From a virus: a stretch of DNA of 43,771 nt. The notes under the pieces were generated by a model that saw only the letters and a list, made by a program, of their open reading frames with translations, did no database searches and was not told the origin of the DNA. Below, in pieces: positions 32,029 to 39,122 of the stretch. The stretch lies in IMG/VR virus record IMGVR_UViG_3300010392_000788, positions 1 through 43,771 of that record. One strand, written 5' to 3'. The position numbers were made by a program, and so were the translations under genes. The first letter of the stretch is position 1. Each line of letters begins with the position of its first letter.

Positions 32029-34197
32029 ATGGAAATCGATCGATTTAAGGACGTGCCAAGCGAAATGATGGCAGAGAGACGGTGGGTGAATTGGGGAAAA
32101 TTCCTTAGAAACGGGGGAATGACCAAAGCGCCTTTCAAGCCTTGCCCATCTAGCCCATCTTTACAGATGGCTAGATCGAATGATAGCTCGACGTGGGGCA
32201 CTTTCGAGGAAGCGATCAAGACGATCGCCTCTCACGAAGCGGACGAACTCGGAATTGGGTTCATGCTTGGAGATGGATGGTGCGGCATTGATCTGGATCA
32301 CGTCGCCCCAGAAGGCGAAGTACTCGGCCAAGCTCAGGAAATCATCAACATGACCGCAGGAGGGGGGTACATGGAGAGATCTCCTGGTGGGGACGGCATT
32401 CACATCATCTTCAACTGCGACAAACCTGCCGGGTACACCTCGGTGAGAAAACTAGACATCGGATCTGCGGAATTCTACGGCAAAGGCCGGTTTTTTACCG
32501 TTACGGGTGAAAAATTAGACGAAAACAGGTCTGTGTGCGAAGGTGGCGGGGGCCTATACAGGGTCGCGGAATCGTTCTTCACAAAGGGTCCAGTGCCGCA
32601 AAACAAGCCAGTTGTGGCAACTAAACTGCCACTAAATGCCTCTCAGGCAGAAATATATGCCCAAACTATCATTGATAGCGAGTCATTTGGCGAGGGAAGC
32701 CGAAACTCATCCATGTTCAGGATTGCCGGGCACCTGTGGAAGAAGTGTCAAGATGAATCTGAGGTGAAAAGGCTCTGCCTGAGGGTTAACGATGCTGTTT
32801 TTTCGCCGCCGCTGAGCGAGCACGAGGTTATGCGTTGCGCCTATAATGGCATCACAAAAGGAACCCCAAGAAACGACAACTACAACGCCGCTGAAGTCTA
32901 CACAGAAGATCAGATTGAGTTTACGTTTGATAAAGACGCCTTTATCAAGCACTGCAAGGCGTTGGCCAAGGAACAGGTTCCAATCAGCGAATTTGAGTCA
33001 CTTGGCGGGCTGATTGGCGAGTATGTGCGAAATTACAAAGACCTGTCGCCTGAGTATTTGCCGGAGCTTGGTGTTGCCTCGGCGTTGAACCTGATGTCCA
33101 CACTGATTGGCGGCTCTGTGGAGTGTGAGGGGTGCGTGCCAAACCTGTTTACAGTTGGCTTAGCCCCTTCAGGTGCTGGCAAAGACTACTGCCGTCGCCT
33201 CACATCGGCCACCCTGGAGCAGTCCGGAATGGGTAATCGCAACGGGCCAACTGGGCTCTCTTCTGGTGAAGGAATGGTGTCGCGGCTTGCCGACCAAAAT
33301 ATTACACTTTTTCAGCTTGATGAGGCTGGTGAGTTACTGGCAGAATCAGGAAACGCCAAGAATGCTGTAGCCGCACGCATCGGGAAGTTCTTGAAAGAGG
33401 CTTACTCTACGTCCGGTAGCGTATGGAGACCCAATTGCAAAGCCGATTCGAAGTCAAACATCACTATTCAATACCCTTACCCTGTGGTGTACTTCACGAC
33501 GACGCACGAAAGATTCTGGCAGTCGTTTTCGGAAGAATCGGTGGAAGATGGGTTCCTGGGTCGATTGCTGGTGTTTGAGCAGGCTGGGTACACGCTTCCA
33601 AGGCGAGGGACAGTATATAAACCACCGGTTCCGTCTGATAAGCTCATTAGGCTTGCCTCGGCTTGGGCAGATGCAAGAGGTGCGGGAGACCTCCCTCCTG
33701 AGCTGTTTGCTGGCAACCGATTGCACTGGACCGTTGGACCGAATGCCAGAAAATGCCTTGACGACTTCTTTTATGAAGTGGACTACAACGCATGGTCGCC
33801 GCGAAAGAATAACGGTGACTCAGCGTTATGGAAGCGAACCAAAGACAAGATCATGAAGGTTGCTACAGTCTTAGCGGCATCAAGGCAGGGCCCTACCGAG
33901 GACGGAGTCATCGAGGAAGTCGATGCAGTGCTCGCAATTAACCTAGTTAAGTCGCTGACGTATAGGGTGCTAAGAAGGGTCAAAGACGACCTTGTCTCTG
34001 GCGAGCATGACCGTGCCCAGAAGAAAATTATGACCGCAATCGAGAGACTGGGTGGTTTTCGGGAGGGGGTGATCTCCCGCCATGTAAGGGGGCTCGATAA
34101 AAGAATCAGAAATTTAGCGTTAGAGGACTTGATTCAAGCAGGACAGCTTGTTAGAATCATGAAATCAGACGGAAAGGTGTGGCTCATAAAACCATAG
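32029..34197 (+). CDS. Primase-polymerase / helicase-like ATPase fusion
   Basis: A 722-residue protein. The N-terminal archaeo-eukaryotic primase domain has CGIDLDHV (D88, D90), SPGGDGIHIIF (H125) and YGKGRFFTVTG (R154). A helical linker (about 200-285) follows. The second half is a DUF3987-like P-loop ATPase: Walker A GLAPSGAGKDY (377-387), Walker B LFQLDEAGE (427-435), and VYFTTTHERFW. It should prime and unwind phage DNA at the fork. AGGG lies five nt upstream of the ATG. It is the first gene of the rightward operon; no separate DNA polymerase was found. Confidence 0.85.
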   Translation: MEIDRFKDVPSEMMAERRWVNWGKFLRNGGMTKAPFKPCPSSPSLQMARSNDSSTWGTFEEAIKTIASHEADELGIGFMLGDGWCGIDLDHVAPEGEVLGQAQEIINMTAGGGYMERSPGGDGIHIIFNCDKPAGYTSVRKLDIGSAEFYGKGRFFTVTGEKLDENRSVCEGGGGLYRVAESFFTKGPVPQNKPVVATKLPLNASQAEIYAQTIIDSESFGEGSRNSSMFRIAGHLWKKCQDESEVKRLCLRVNDAVFSPPLSEHEVMRCAYNGITKGTPRNDNYNAAEVYTEDQIEFTFDKDAFIKHCKALAKEQVPISEFESLGGLIGEYVRNYKDLSPEYLPELGVASALNLMSTLIGGSVECEGCVPNLFTVGLAPSGAGKDYCRRLTSATLEQSGMGNRNGPTGLSSGEGMVSRLADQNITLFQLDEAGELLAESGNAKNAVAARIGKFLKEAYSTSGSVWRPNCKADSKSNITIQYPYPVVYFTTTHERFWQSFSEESVEDGFLGRLLVFEQAGYTLPRRGTVYKPPVPSDKLIRLASAWADARGAGDLPPELFAGNRLHWTVGPNARKCLDDFFYEVDYNAWSPRKNNGDSALWKRTKDKIMKVATVLAASRQGPTEDGVIEEVDAVLAINLVKSLTYRVLRRVKDDLVSGEHDRAQKKIMTAIERLGGFREGVISRHVRGLDKRIRNLALEDLIQAGQLVRIMKSDGKVWLIKP

Positions 34198-34205
34198 GAA
34201 CAGAT

Positions 34206-34823
34206 ATGCCAGTTACATTTACAGCAGACTATATTGACAGAGTTCGCGAGATGGTGAGGGGGATACCATATAACAGAACTGAGATAACCGCACCAAGGCG
34301 ACTTCGCAGTCCAATGCGATTTAACGGCAGAGACTACTGGACGCTGGATGAGTTTAGGGATGCCGTTGACGACAAGATTGAACATCGAGAAGACATGCAC
34401 AGGAGGTACAGAGAACGCAACGTGTCCGAGGCAGTAAGGCGGGCCAGGGCTGGAATGGAAAATATGAGGGGAGCAGCACGAATCATCTCCAACGGCTTAC
34501 ACAGTCGATTTAGGTCGCCACTCTCATTCCACTACTACATGGAAACAACTGGTGGCAGGATTAACCCTCGTGAAGCATATTTCGCTGTATCTGCCTGTGA
34601 CGATCGAGAAGTAAGGTCTCAACACGCAGAGTTAACCCTAGCCTCCGCAGTGGAGGCAGAAAGCCACACTCAGCTAGCAATGGCTGTGTTAGGTTTACTC
34701 CCGATGCTTGCTGGCGTTGTTCACACTGACCAGCCATTGCAGACCCATCGCACAACAACGCCAGGTCGCATTGTTCCTCGCGTGAATTACCAGTGTACGG
34801 ACCCACAGTCAATCGACTTCTGA
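34206..34823 (+). CDS. Unknown basic protein after the primase
   Basis: A 205-residue protein, Arg-rich and helical (DDKIEHREDMHRRYRERNVS, VRRARAGMENMRGAARI), with a later hydrophobic stretch (TQLAMAVLGLLPMLAGVV) that may be a membrane helix or buried core. AGGA is placed six nt before the ATG at 34206, eight bases after the primase stop. An in-frame ATG at 34179 overlaps the primase end. No family recognised. Confidence 0.6.
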   Translation: MPVTFTADYIDRVREMVRGIPYNRTEITAPRRLRSPMRFNGRDYWTLDEFRDAVDDKIEHREDMHRRYRERNVSEAVRRARAGMENMRGAARIISNGLHSRFRSPLSFHYYMETTGGRINPREAYFAVSACDDREVRSQHAELTLASAVEAESHTQLAMAVLGLLPMLAGVVHTDQPLQTHRTTTPGRIVPRVNYQCTDPQSIDF

Positions 34824-34828
34824 ATGAA

Positions 34829-35389
34829 ATGACGAAACGAACTGAAAATACTTTGTTATTGATCTCTTGCGTTATCATGGCAGCCATGGTATCATCAGCA
34901 GCGGTTGGATCAATCAAGCCTCAAAAGACACTGGAGATGGGTATGGATTGGAATAAAAGGTTCTATATGGAATACAATGCCATCAGGGTGTACCCGGACA
35001 GGGTTGCCTTTTTTGTAAATGGTGGTTTTGCCGGTGAAACTGTCTCTGAAGGTGCATGTGTACATGACGGAGACAGGAGGATCTCAGAATCAAGTGCCCG
35101 CAGGTGGGTTTCAAATCACTGTCCAGACCATCTCGTGAAGTTTGACGAAATCGTTAGTTCAGGGCCAGGCCCTAAGCATCGCAAAGCATCAGACAAACAG
35201 GCCGAATCTCTAAGTTGGTTTTCTGAAGACGATGCCGCCCAGTGGCCTACCGGATGTAAGGTTCTAATTCGAAAGACGATTCTCCATGACGACACAGTAA
35301 GCTATGAAGCGGACAATTGTCATCGGCCCGACTGGGTTCGCAGTAGCAGTCGCGTCGGGACGACTCGGGAGTATGCCAGGATGGAGTGA
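34829..35389 (+). CDS. Unknown exported or membrane-anchored protein
   Basis: A 186-residue protein with a positively charged start and one hydrophobic segment (about residues 8-28, TLLLISCVIMAAMVSSAAVG), a signal peptide or anchor. The outer domain is mixed alpha/beta (MEYNAIRVYPDRVAFFVNGG) with a basic C-terminus. The ATG at 34829 follows the previous stop by 3 bases; its Shine-Dalgarno is poor. Function unknown. Confidence 0.55.
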   Translation: MTKRTENTLLLISCVIMAAMVSSAAVGSIKPQKTLEMGMDWNKRFYMEYNAIRVYPDRVAFFVNGGFAGETVSEGACVHDGDRRISESSARRWVSNHCPDHLVKFDEIVSSGPGPKHRKASDKQAESLSWFSEDDAAQWPTGCKVLIRKTILHDDTVSYEADNCHRPDWVRSSSRVGTTREYARME

Positions 35390-35393
35390 TCAG

Positions 35394-35645
35394 ATGAGCA
35401 TTGGAGGCATTTCTTACGAAGCATTTGGGTGCAAAATATCGTTTGTGCCACACGCAATAGAACGGGTTCGCCAGAGATTTGGGTTTACAAGCGACATAAT
35501 GATCCCCAACAGGATGATAGTAAAGGCAAGCCAAAAGGTCGTAGACGGCGACGAGTTTCACATTAAAACCCCGCTCTGCACATTCGTTTGCAAGCGAGAT
35601 TCTGAGAATGAGATCGCAATTGTGACAGTGCTTTTCTCACGTTAG
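35394..35645 (+). CDS. Small unknown protein, DUF4258-like
   Basis: An 83-residue protein: ISFVPHAIERVRQRFGF, then MIVKASQKVVDGDEFHIKTP, and TFVCKRDSENEIAIVTVLF. The order, HA.ER..QR then beta strands ending in hydrophobics, recalls small DUF4258/BECR-type proteins, including some RNase toxins; catalytic residues cannot be confirmed. GGAG seven nt before the ATG at 35394, just after the previous stop. Confidence 0.5.
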   Translation: MSIGGISYEAFGCKISFVPHAIERVRQRFGFTSDIMIPNRMIVKASQKVVDGDEFHIKTPLCTFVCKRDSENEIAIVTVLFSR

Positions 35646-35688
35646 TGATGTCGCAACACCTAACAGCGAATTAACAGCGAGTGCTGCA

Positions 35689-36297
35689 ATGAGACGATTT
35701 TTTACATCTGACTGGCACATAGACCATCGCGATGACAGGCCGATGCCAGGCTATCGCAGGCATTTTTTCACTGCTGCGGAGTGGCGAAAGCATTTGCCAG
35801 CAATCACCAAAAGCATGATGCGGCCAGGTGACAGGTTGTATATGCTTGGAGATCTCAGCTCATATGGAAAGGTAGGCAAGTGCATGAAGCACGTCCCTAG
35901 AGGAACTTGGTTCATTCGTGGCAACCATGACGGAAGCGACGAGAAATGTCAGCGATGCTTTGGTGGTGCGTTCAGGCAGTGTATGGAGATCAAGCTCAGC
36001 AAGACGCATAAGTGTTGGTTGTCGCACTACTGCCACATGGTGTGGCCGTCCAGCCACTACGGGTCGATGCACCTGTATGGGCATACGCATGATCTTTTGG
36101 AGGGGAGGATGGATACGCTTTTCCCGAACCGCAAGTCAATGGATGTGTCGCCAGAGACTGCCTACAGGCTTTTGGGTGAGTTCAGGCCCTTTACAGAGGA
36201 AGAGATCCTTGATATACTTGGCGATCGGAGTGGGCACGACTGTGTGTCCAACTACCGCAAGCAAGAGGCAATCAATCTAATCAACCTTGGCCAATAA
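35689..36297 (+). CDS. Calcineurin-like metallophosphoesterase (second copy)
   Basis: A 202-residue protein with SDWHIDH (D8, H10), GDLSS (D55), RGNHDGS (N79-D81), SHYCH (H113) and YGHTH (H132, H134). All metal-binding positions of the phosphoesterase core are present. It is most like the short YfcE-like/phage enzymes with a phosphodiester or nucleotide substrate; the exact substrate is unknown. It differs strongly from the leftward copy, so it is not a recent duplicate. Confidence 0.85.
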   Translation: MRRFFTSDWHIDHRDDRPMPGYRRHFFTAAEWRKHLPAITKSMMRPGDRLYMLGDLSSYGKVGKCMKHVPRGTWFIRGNHDGSDEKCQRCFGGAFRQCMEIKLSKTHKCWLSHYCHMVWPSSHYGSMHLYGHTHDLLEGRMDTLFPNRKSMDVSPETAYRLLGEFRPFTEEEILDILGDRSGHDCVSNYRKQEAINLINLGQ

Positions 36298-36321
36298 TTG
36301 GCCGCAATTTGGAGCTATGTT

Positions 36322-36687
36322 ATGGAAAATCTTGTAGAGTATGTGTCACACGCGACTGCTGTCTTTAGTGGAGCCAGGGAGCTTGGGGAGACCTACGCAA
36401 AGGAATATGTCGTCAGGGAGCTAGCTGTCGGAAGCTTCTGGGCGGCGATCGGCGCCACCTTGTCTATCTTTGTTGTTTTGATATTGGCTAGATGCTGGGT
36501 TGACGTAATCAAGGACCGCCGCTACAATCCAGTGGAAGATACGTTTATCATGCTGATCCTTGCACTGGCTTTCACTGCTCCCCCGCTTGCGTTAATGCTG
36601 TTTAACGCTGAGAGAGTGATCAAGGCTAAAACCGCACCGACTGTCGTTGTGGTGGATCATGTAGTTACTGAAGTCCTTGGTAAATAA
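36322..36687 (+). CDS. Two-helix membrane protein
   Basis: A 121-residue protein: N-terminal amphipathic segment, two membrane helices (about residues 38-58, FWAAIGATLSIFVVLILARC, and 77-96, FIMLILALAFTAPPLALMLF) joined by a charged loop (DVIKDRRYNPVED), and a short tail. GGAG seven nt upstream of the ATG. Between a phosphoesterase and the four paralogues; it could be a holin-like or superinfection-related protein, but nothing proves it. Confidence 0.6.
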   Translation: MENLVEYVSHATAVFSGARELGETYAKEYVVRELAVGSFWAAIGATLSIFVVLILARCWVDVIKDRRYNPVEDTFIMLILALAFTAPPLALMLFNAERVIKAKTAPTVVVVDHVVTEVLGK

Positions 36688-36700
36688 TTGGAGAGAAGTG

Positions 36701-37039
36701 ATGAGCAAGACTGTAGGAATTTCCATTGATGATGTTTTTTCGATCGAAGTGCCAGATGGGTACGTTGTGGTTGGTGTCAGGACGCCGAAAGCCGGAGAGT
36801 GGTATGTCGAATCCCGGGGAGAGATATCCCGGTGTGGTGTGTCGTGGCGTTCGCTTCCGTGCGCTCCGTGGGCGCTTCATCGTGTCATTGTAAAGCAGAA
36901 GCCAGCTGGCATTGACAAGGCTATTGAGATGGTATCGAAATGCGCTTGCGATGCTGTGTATACTCACGTCCGGCAAGACCTGCGTGATGCTGTGCGAATC
37001 CTGGAAGAATTTCAAGAAAAGAATAATCCCGGAGAATAA
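36701..37039 (+). CDS. Tandem paralogue 1, unknown
   Basis: A 112-residue protein, first of four neighbours with the same plan: a beta strand region, then PDGYVVVGVRTPKAGEWYVE, a G.I..C...W segment, and a HRVIVK strand, followed by a helical tail. This copy has extra cysteines (CGVSW, PCAPW, KCACDA). GGAGAGAAGTG precedes the ATG. Small beta domain with variable tail; role unknown. Confidence 0.7.
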   Translation: MSKTVGISIDDVFSIEVPDGYVVVGVRTPKAGEWYVESRGEISRCGVSWRSLPCAPWALHRVIVKQKPAGIDKAIEMVSKCACDAVYTHVRQDLRDAVRILEEFQEKNNPGE

Positions 37040-37040
37040 G

Positions 37041-37421
37041 ATGAGCAAGACTGTTGACGTTGTGTTTCCTGTAAAGTTTACAACTGTCATCCCGGAGGGG
37101 TATGAATTGGTTCGGATTGGTGTTCCTGATACTGGAGAGCTGTTCGTTGATGGCACTGGCGAGATTCTGGAATGTCAGTGGGTCTGGAGGCATGGCGGGT
37201 CAGCCGCATGGGTACAGCACCGGGCCATTGTGGAGAAAGTGGAGACGCTATCTCCGACTGATAAGGCAATACGGGAAGTTGAACTTATACTGGGTACGTC
37301 TCTCATGGAATTACATCGCTGGCGTCTAGAGGGAATTATTGAGTTACTGAAGTCAGCTAAGAAACATAACAAGGGGGGAAGTGATGCCAGCGGTAAAGGA
37401 AACAGTGAATGCCACGTTTGA
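37041..37421 (+). CDS. Tandem paralogue 2, unknown
   Basis: A 126-residue protein with the shared core: PEGYELVRIGVPDTGELFVD, GEILECQWVW, HRAIVEK, then a helical segment and a His/Lys/Gly-rich end. It starts one base after paralogue 1 (GGAG upstream) and begins with the same five residues, MSKTV. Its end overlaps paralogue 3 by 38 bases. Confidence 0.7.
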   Translation: MSKTVDVVFPVKFTTVIPEGYELVRIGVPDTGELFVDGTGEILECQWVWRHGGSAAWVQHRAIVEKVETLSPTDKAIREVELILGTSLMELHRWRLEGIIELLKSAKKHNKGGSDASGKGNSECHV

Positions 37422-37701
37422 AGTAGAAATTCCAAGCGGGTGGGAGTTTTTGAGATTTGGGGTCCCAAAGGCTGGTGAATGCTACCTTTCAAATCGCGGT
37501 GGTGGGGTATTAAAATGCGAGGTCGGATGGGCTGTACCTAGAAATCGTCCATTGACGCGGCACAGGGTGATACTGAAAAGGCACCGCTCGTTAGACCAGA
37601 TTGAACAAGTGGCAAGCAAGGGCATTGAGGAAGCCTACTGTCCGCGAGATCTGGAGCGATTTGAAAAGATAGTTCAGTTGGTTAAGGCATTAAAACAATA
37701 G
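37384..37701 (+). CDS. Tandem paralogue 3, unknown
   Basis: A 105-residue protein: EVEIPSGWEFLRFGVPKAGE, CYLSNRGG, VLKCEVGWAVP, RHRVILKRH, then a charged helical tail. Closest to paralogue 4 in the core. GGGGGAAGTG precedes the ATG; the in-frame GTG three bases earlier is possible. Confidence 0.7.
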   Translation: MPAVKETVNATFEVEIPSGWEFLRFGVPKAGECYLSNRGGGVLKCEVGWAVPRNRPLTRHRVILKRHRSLDQIEQVASKGIEEAYCPRDLERFEKIVQLVKALKQ

Positions 37702-37717
37702 ACAAGGAGATTAAGCG

Positions 37718-38038
37718 ATGACAAAGATAAACGCAAAAATTCACGTTGAGTTTGAAGTTGAAATTCCAGATGGGTGGGAGTTTGTCAGACTTGCTGTTCC
37801 ACAGGATGGTGAATACTACCTTTCAGAAGATGGGCGGGTGTTGGAATGTGAGAGTGGATGGGCTACGCCGACAGTGCGACCATGGATGCGGTATAGGGCG
37901 ATAGTGAGGAAGGACGACTTGCTTGCGAAGATTGAAAGCAAGGCAAGGGAGTACGCAAAGAGTGGAGCCTACCAGTTCGATCGAACCAGATTCCTTGAGA
38001 TCGCGGATCTGGCCAAAAAACTGAGAAACCAAAATTAG
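37718..38038 (+). CDS. Tandem paralogue 4, unknown
   Basis: A 106-residue protein: EVEIPDGWEFVRLAVPQDGE, YYLSEDGRVLECESGWATP, RYRAIVRKDD, and a Lys/Ala-rich helical tail. AAGGAG is placed well before the ATG. Four different but clearly related genes in a row suggest repeated duplication, perhaps for alternate partners or to counter host defences; function unknown. Confidence 0.7.
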   Translation: MTKINAKIHVEFEVEIPDGWEFVRLAVPQDGEYYLSEDGRVLECESGWATPTVRPWMRYRAIVRKDDLLAKIESKAREYAKSGAYQFDRTRFLEIADLAKKLRNQN

Positions 38039-38080
38039 TCCGATATGGGCTATTTTTGCAAACTAGGCCGCCTGTGGTCG

Positions 38081-38247
38081 CCCCCCTACCTGGGGGGTAT
38101 AAAAACCCCACCCCCCGATGGGGGTAAATCTGACTGGGGGGGTGGTATAGGCGAACCACCCAGTAGGGGGCCATGGCTGTGCTGTAGCCCCAGACGGGGG
38201 GGGAAGCTCCCGCCGTAGCGGTGCGGCAGCCGCTCGAAAACGGCTGC
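38081..38247 (+). ncRNA. Cluster of strong G/C hairpins, possible structured RNA
   Basis: The 327-bp stretch 38039-38365 has no convincing gene. It contains CCCCCC/GGGGGG (38081-38097), ACCCCC/GGGGGT (38110-38125), ACTGGG/CCCAGT plus TGGT/ACCA with a G bulge (38133-38164), GGCT/AGCC (38175-38189) and GCAGCCG/CGGCTGC (38226-38247). GGGGT (38094-38098) can also pair with ACCCC (38105-38109), excluding the first two stems. The label ncRNA is inference from structure. Confidence 0.45.
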
Positions 38248-38302
38248 GGTAATCGCCCCGCTGCGATGCGATTGGCCAGTAGATTGCTCTGACGGATTGC
38301 CG

Positions 38303-38331
38303 TTGACTGCACCCGCACGACTCGCTAGCCT
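38303..38331 (+). promoter_or_regulatory. Possible weak promoter of the accessory segment
   Basis: TTGACT (38303-38308, 5 of 6) is followed by 17 nt and TAGCCT (38326-38331, 3 of 6). It would start transcription just before the gene at 38366. The -10 is poor. Confidence 0.25.
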
Positions 38332-38365
38332 ATCGCTGGGCGACCATTGCCCCATTCACCATCAC

Positions 38366-38899
38366 ATGCCAGAGACCAAAACCATGCAAGCAATCAGAAA
38401 GTCAATCAGCTACGTCACCCCAGACGGCGAAGCATTCTCGGCTAGGTCCGACGCTAACGCGCACCTTCGCCGACAGATGCTTTCGCTATCCGATTTAATC
38501 GTGAGAAACTATGCGGTACAGCAGGCCACAACATCCGCTATCCGCGTAACAATCAGGGGCGCAATCAACAAGCACCATGCAGCTATGGTCGCAATCTACA
38601 ATTCGGTCGCTCCCATCTTCGGTGCCGACCAGAGGGATAGCCTCATCGAGGAGCGCACATGCTACATCACCCCAGACGGGTCCGAATTCGCATCCGAACC
38701 GCTCGCAAGGGAGCACCTAACAAAACAACTAGGCCAATTAGCGGAATTGATTGTGCTGCGAGTGACAAACACAATGAACCTCAACCCGTCAGAATGTAAC
38801 GTTATCCGGACATCATTCTGCACCAGCGGGGGCCTCGATGAGATCGTCCGATATATTGCTCCAGTTTTCGGGGTAACGTCGACCGATACTGACGAATAG
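38366..38899 (+). CDS. Protein with internal twofold repeat
   Basis: A 177-residue protein made of two similar halves. The first has SYVTPDGEAFSARSDANAHL and ends SVAPIFGAD; the second has CYITPDGSEFASEPLAREHL and ends YIAPVFGV. The Y.TPDG..F....A..HL motif resembles short motifs found in other phage proteins. The rest is helical. ATG at 38366 or 38384; neither has a Shine-Dalgarno. A terminator follows. Function unknown. Confidence 0.7.
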   Translation: MPETKTMQAIRKSISYVTPDGEAFSARSDANAHLRRQMLSLSDLIVRNYAVQQATTSAIRVTIRGAINKHHAAMVAIYNSVAPIFGADQRDSLIEERTCYITPDGSEFASEPLAREHLTKQLGQLAELIVLRVTNTMNLNPSECNVIRTSFCTSGGLDEIVRYIAPVFGVTSTDTDE

Positions 38900-38930
38900 C
38901 CACCAGCACACACCCCCCAGTCAACGCACC

Positions 38931-38960
38931 AACCCCAGCCCCATAGGCTGGGGTTTTTTT
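38931..38960 (+). terminator. Rho-independent terminator
   Basis: AACCCCAGCC (38931-38940), loop CCATA, GGCTGGGGTT (38946-38955), with a run of seven T ending at 38960. It isolates the upstream genes from the amidoligase cassette. Confidence 0.95.
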
Positions 38961-39122
38961 GCAATCACGCACTCCGCCAACATAAAGAAAAATATATTTT
39001 CATTTTTATCGCCAATATCACTTGATTTACTAAAGAAAATCCGTCATGCTGCCGACGCCAACGCACTCAGCGTGGGCCGGATCTGCCAGCCGTTTCTGGC
39101 TACCTGAAAATGAGAATACAAC

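Noticed and set aside
31833-32048. 71-codon plus-strand frame in the control region
   Set aside because: It starts within TA-step DNA, has no ribosome site and overlaps the primase start. Its two similar segments only reflect the AAAACAGGGAA direct repeat.
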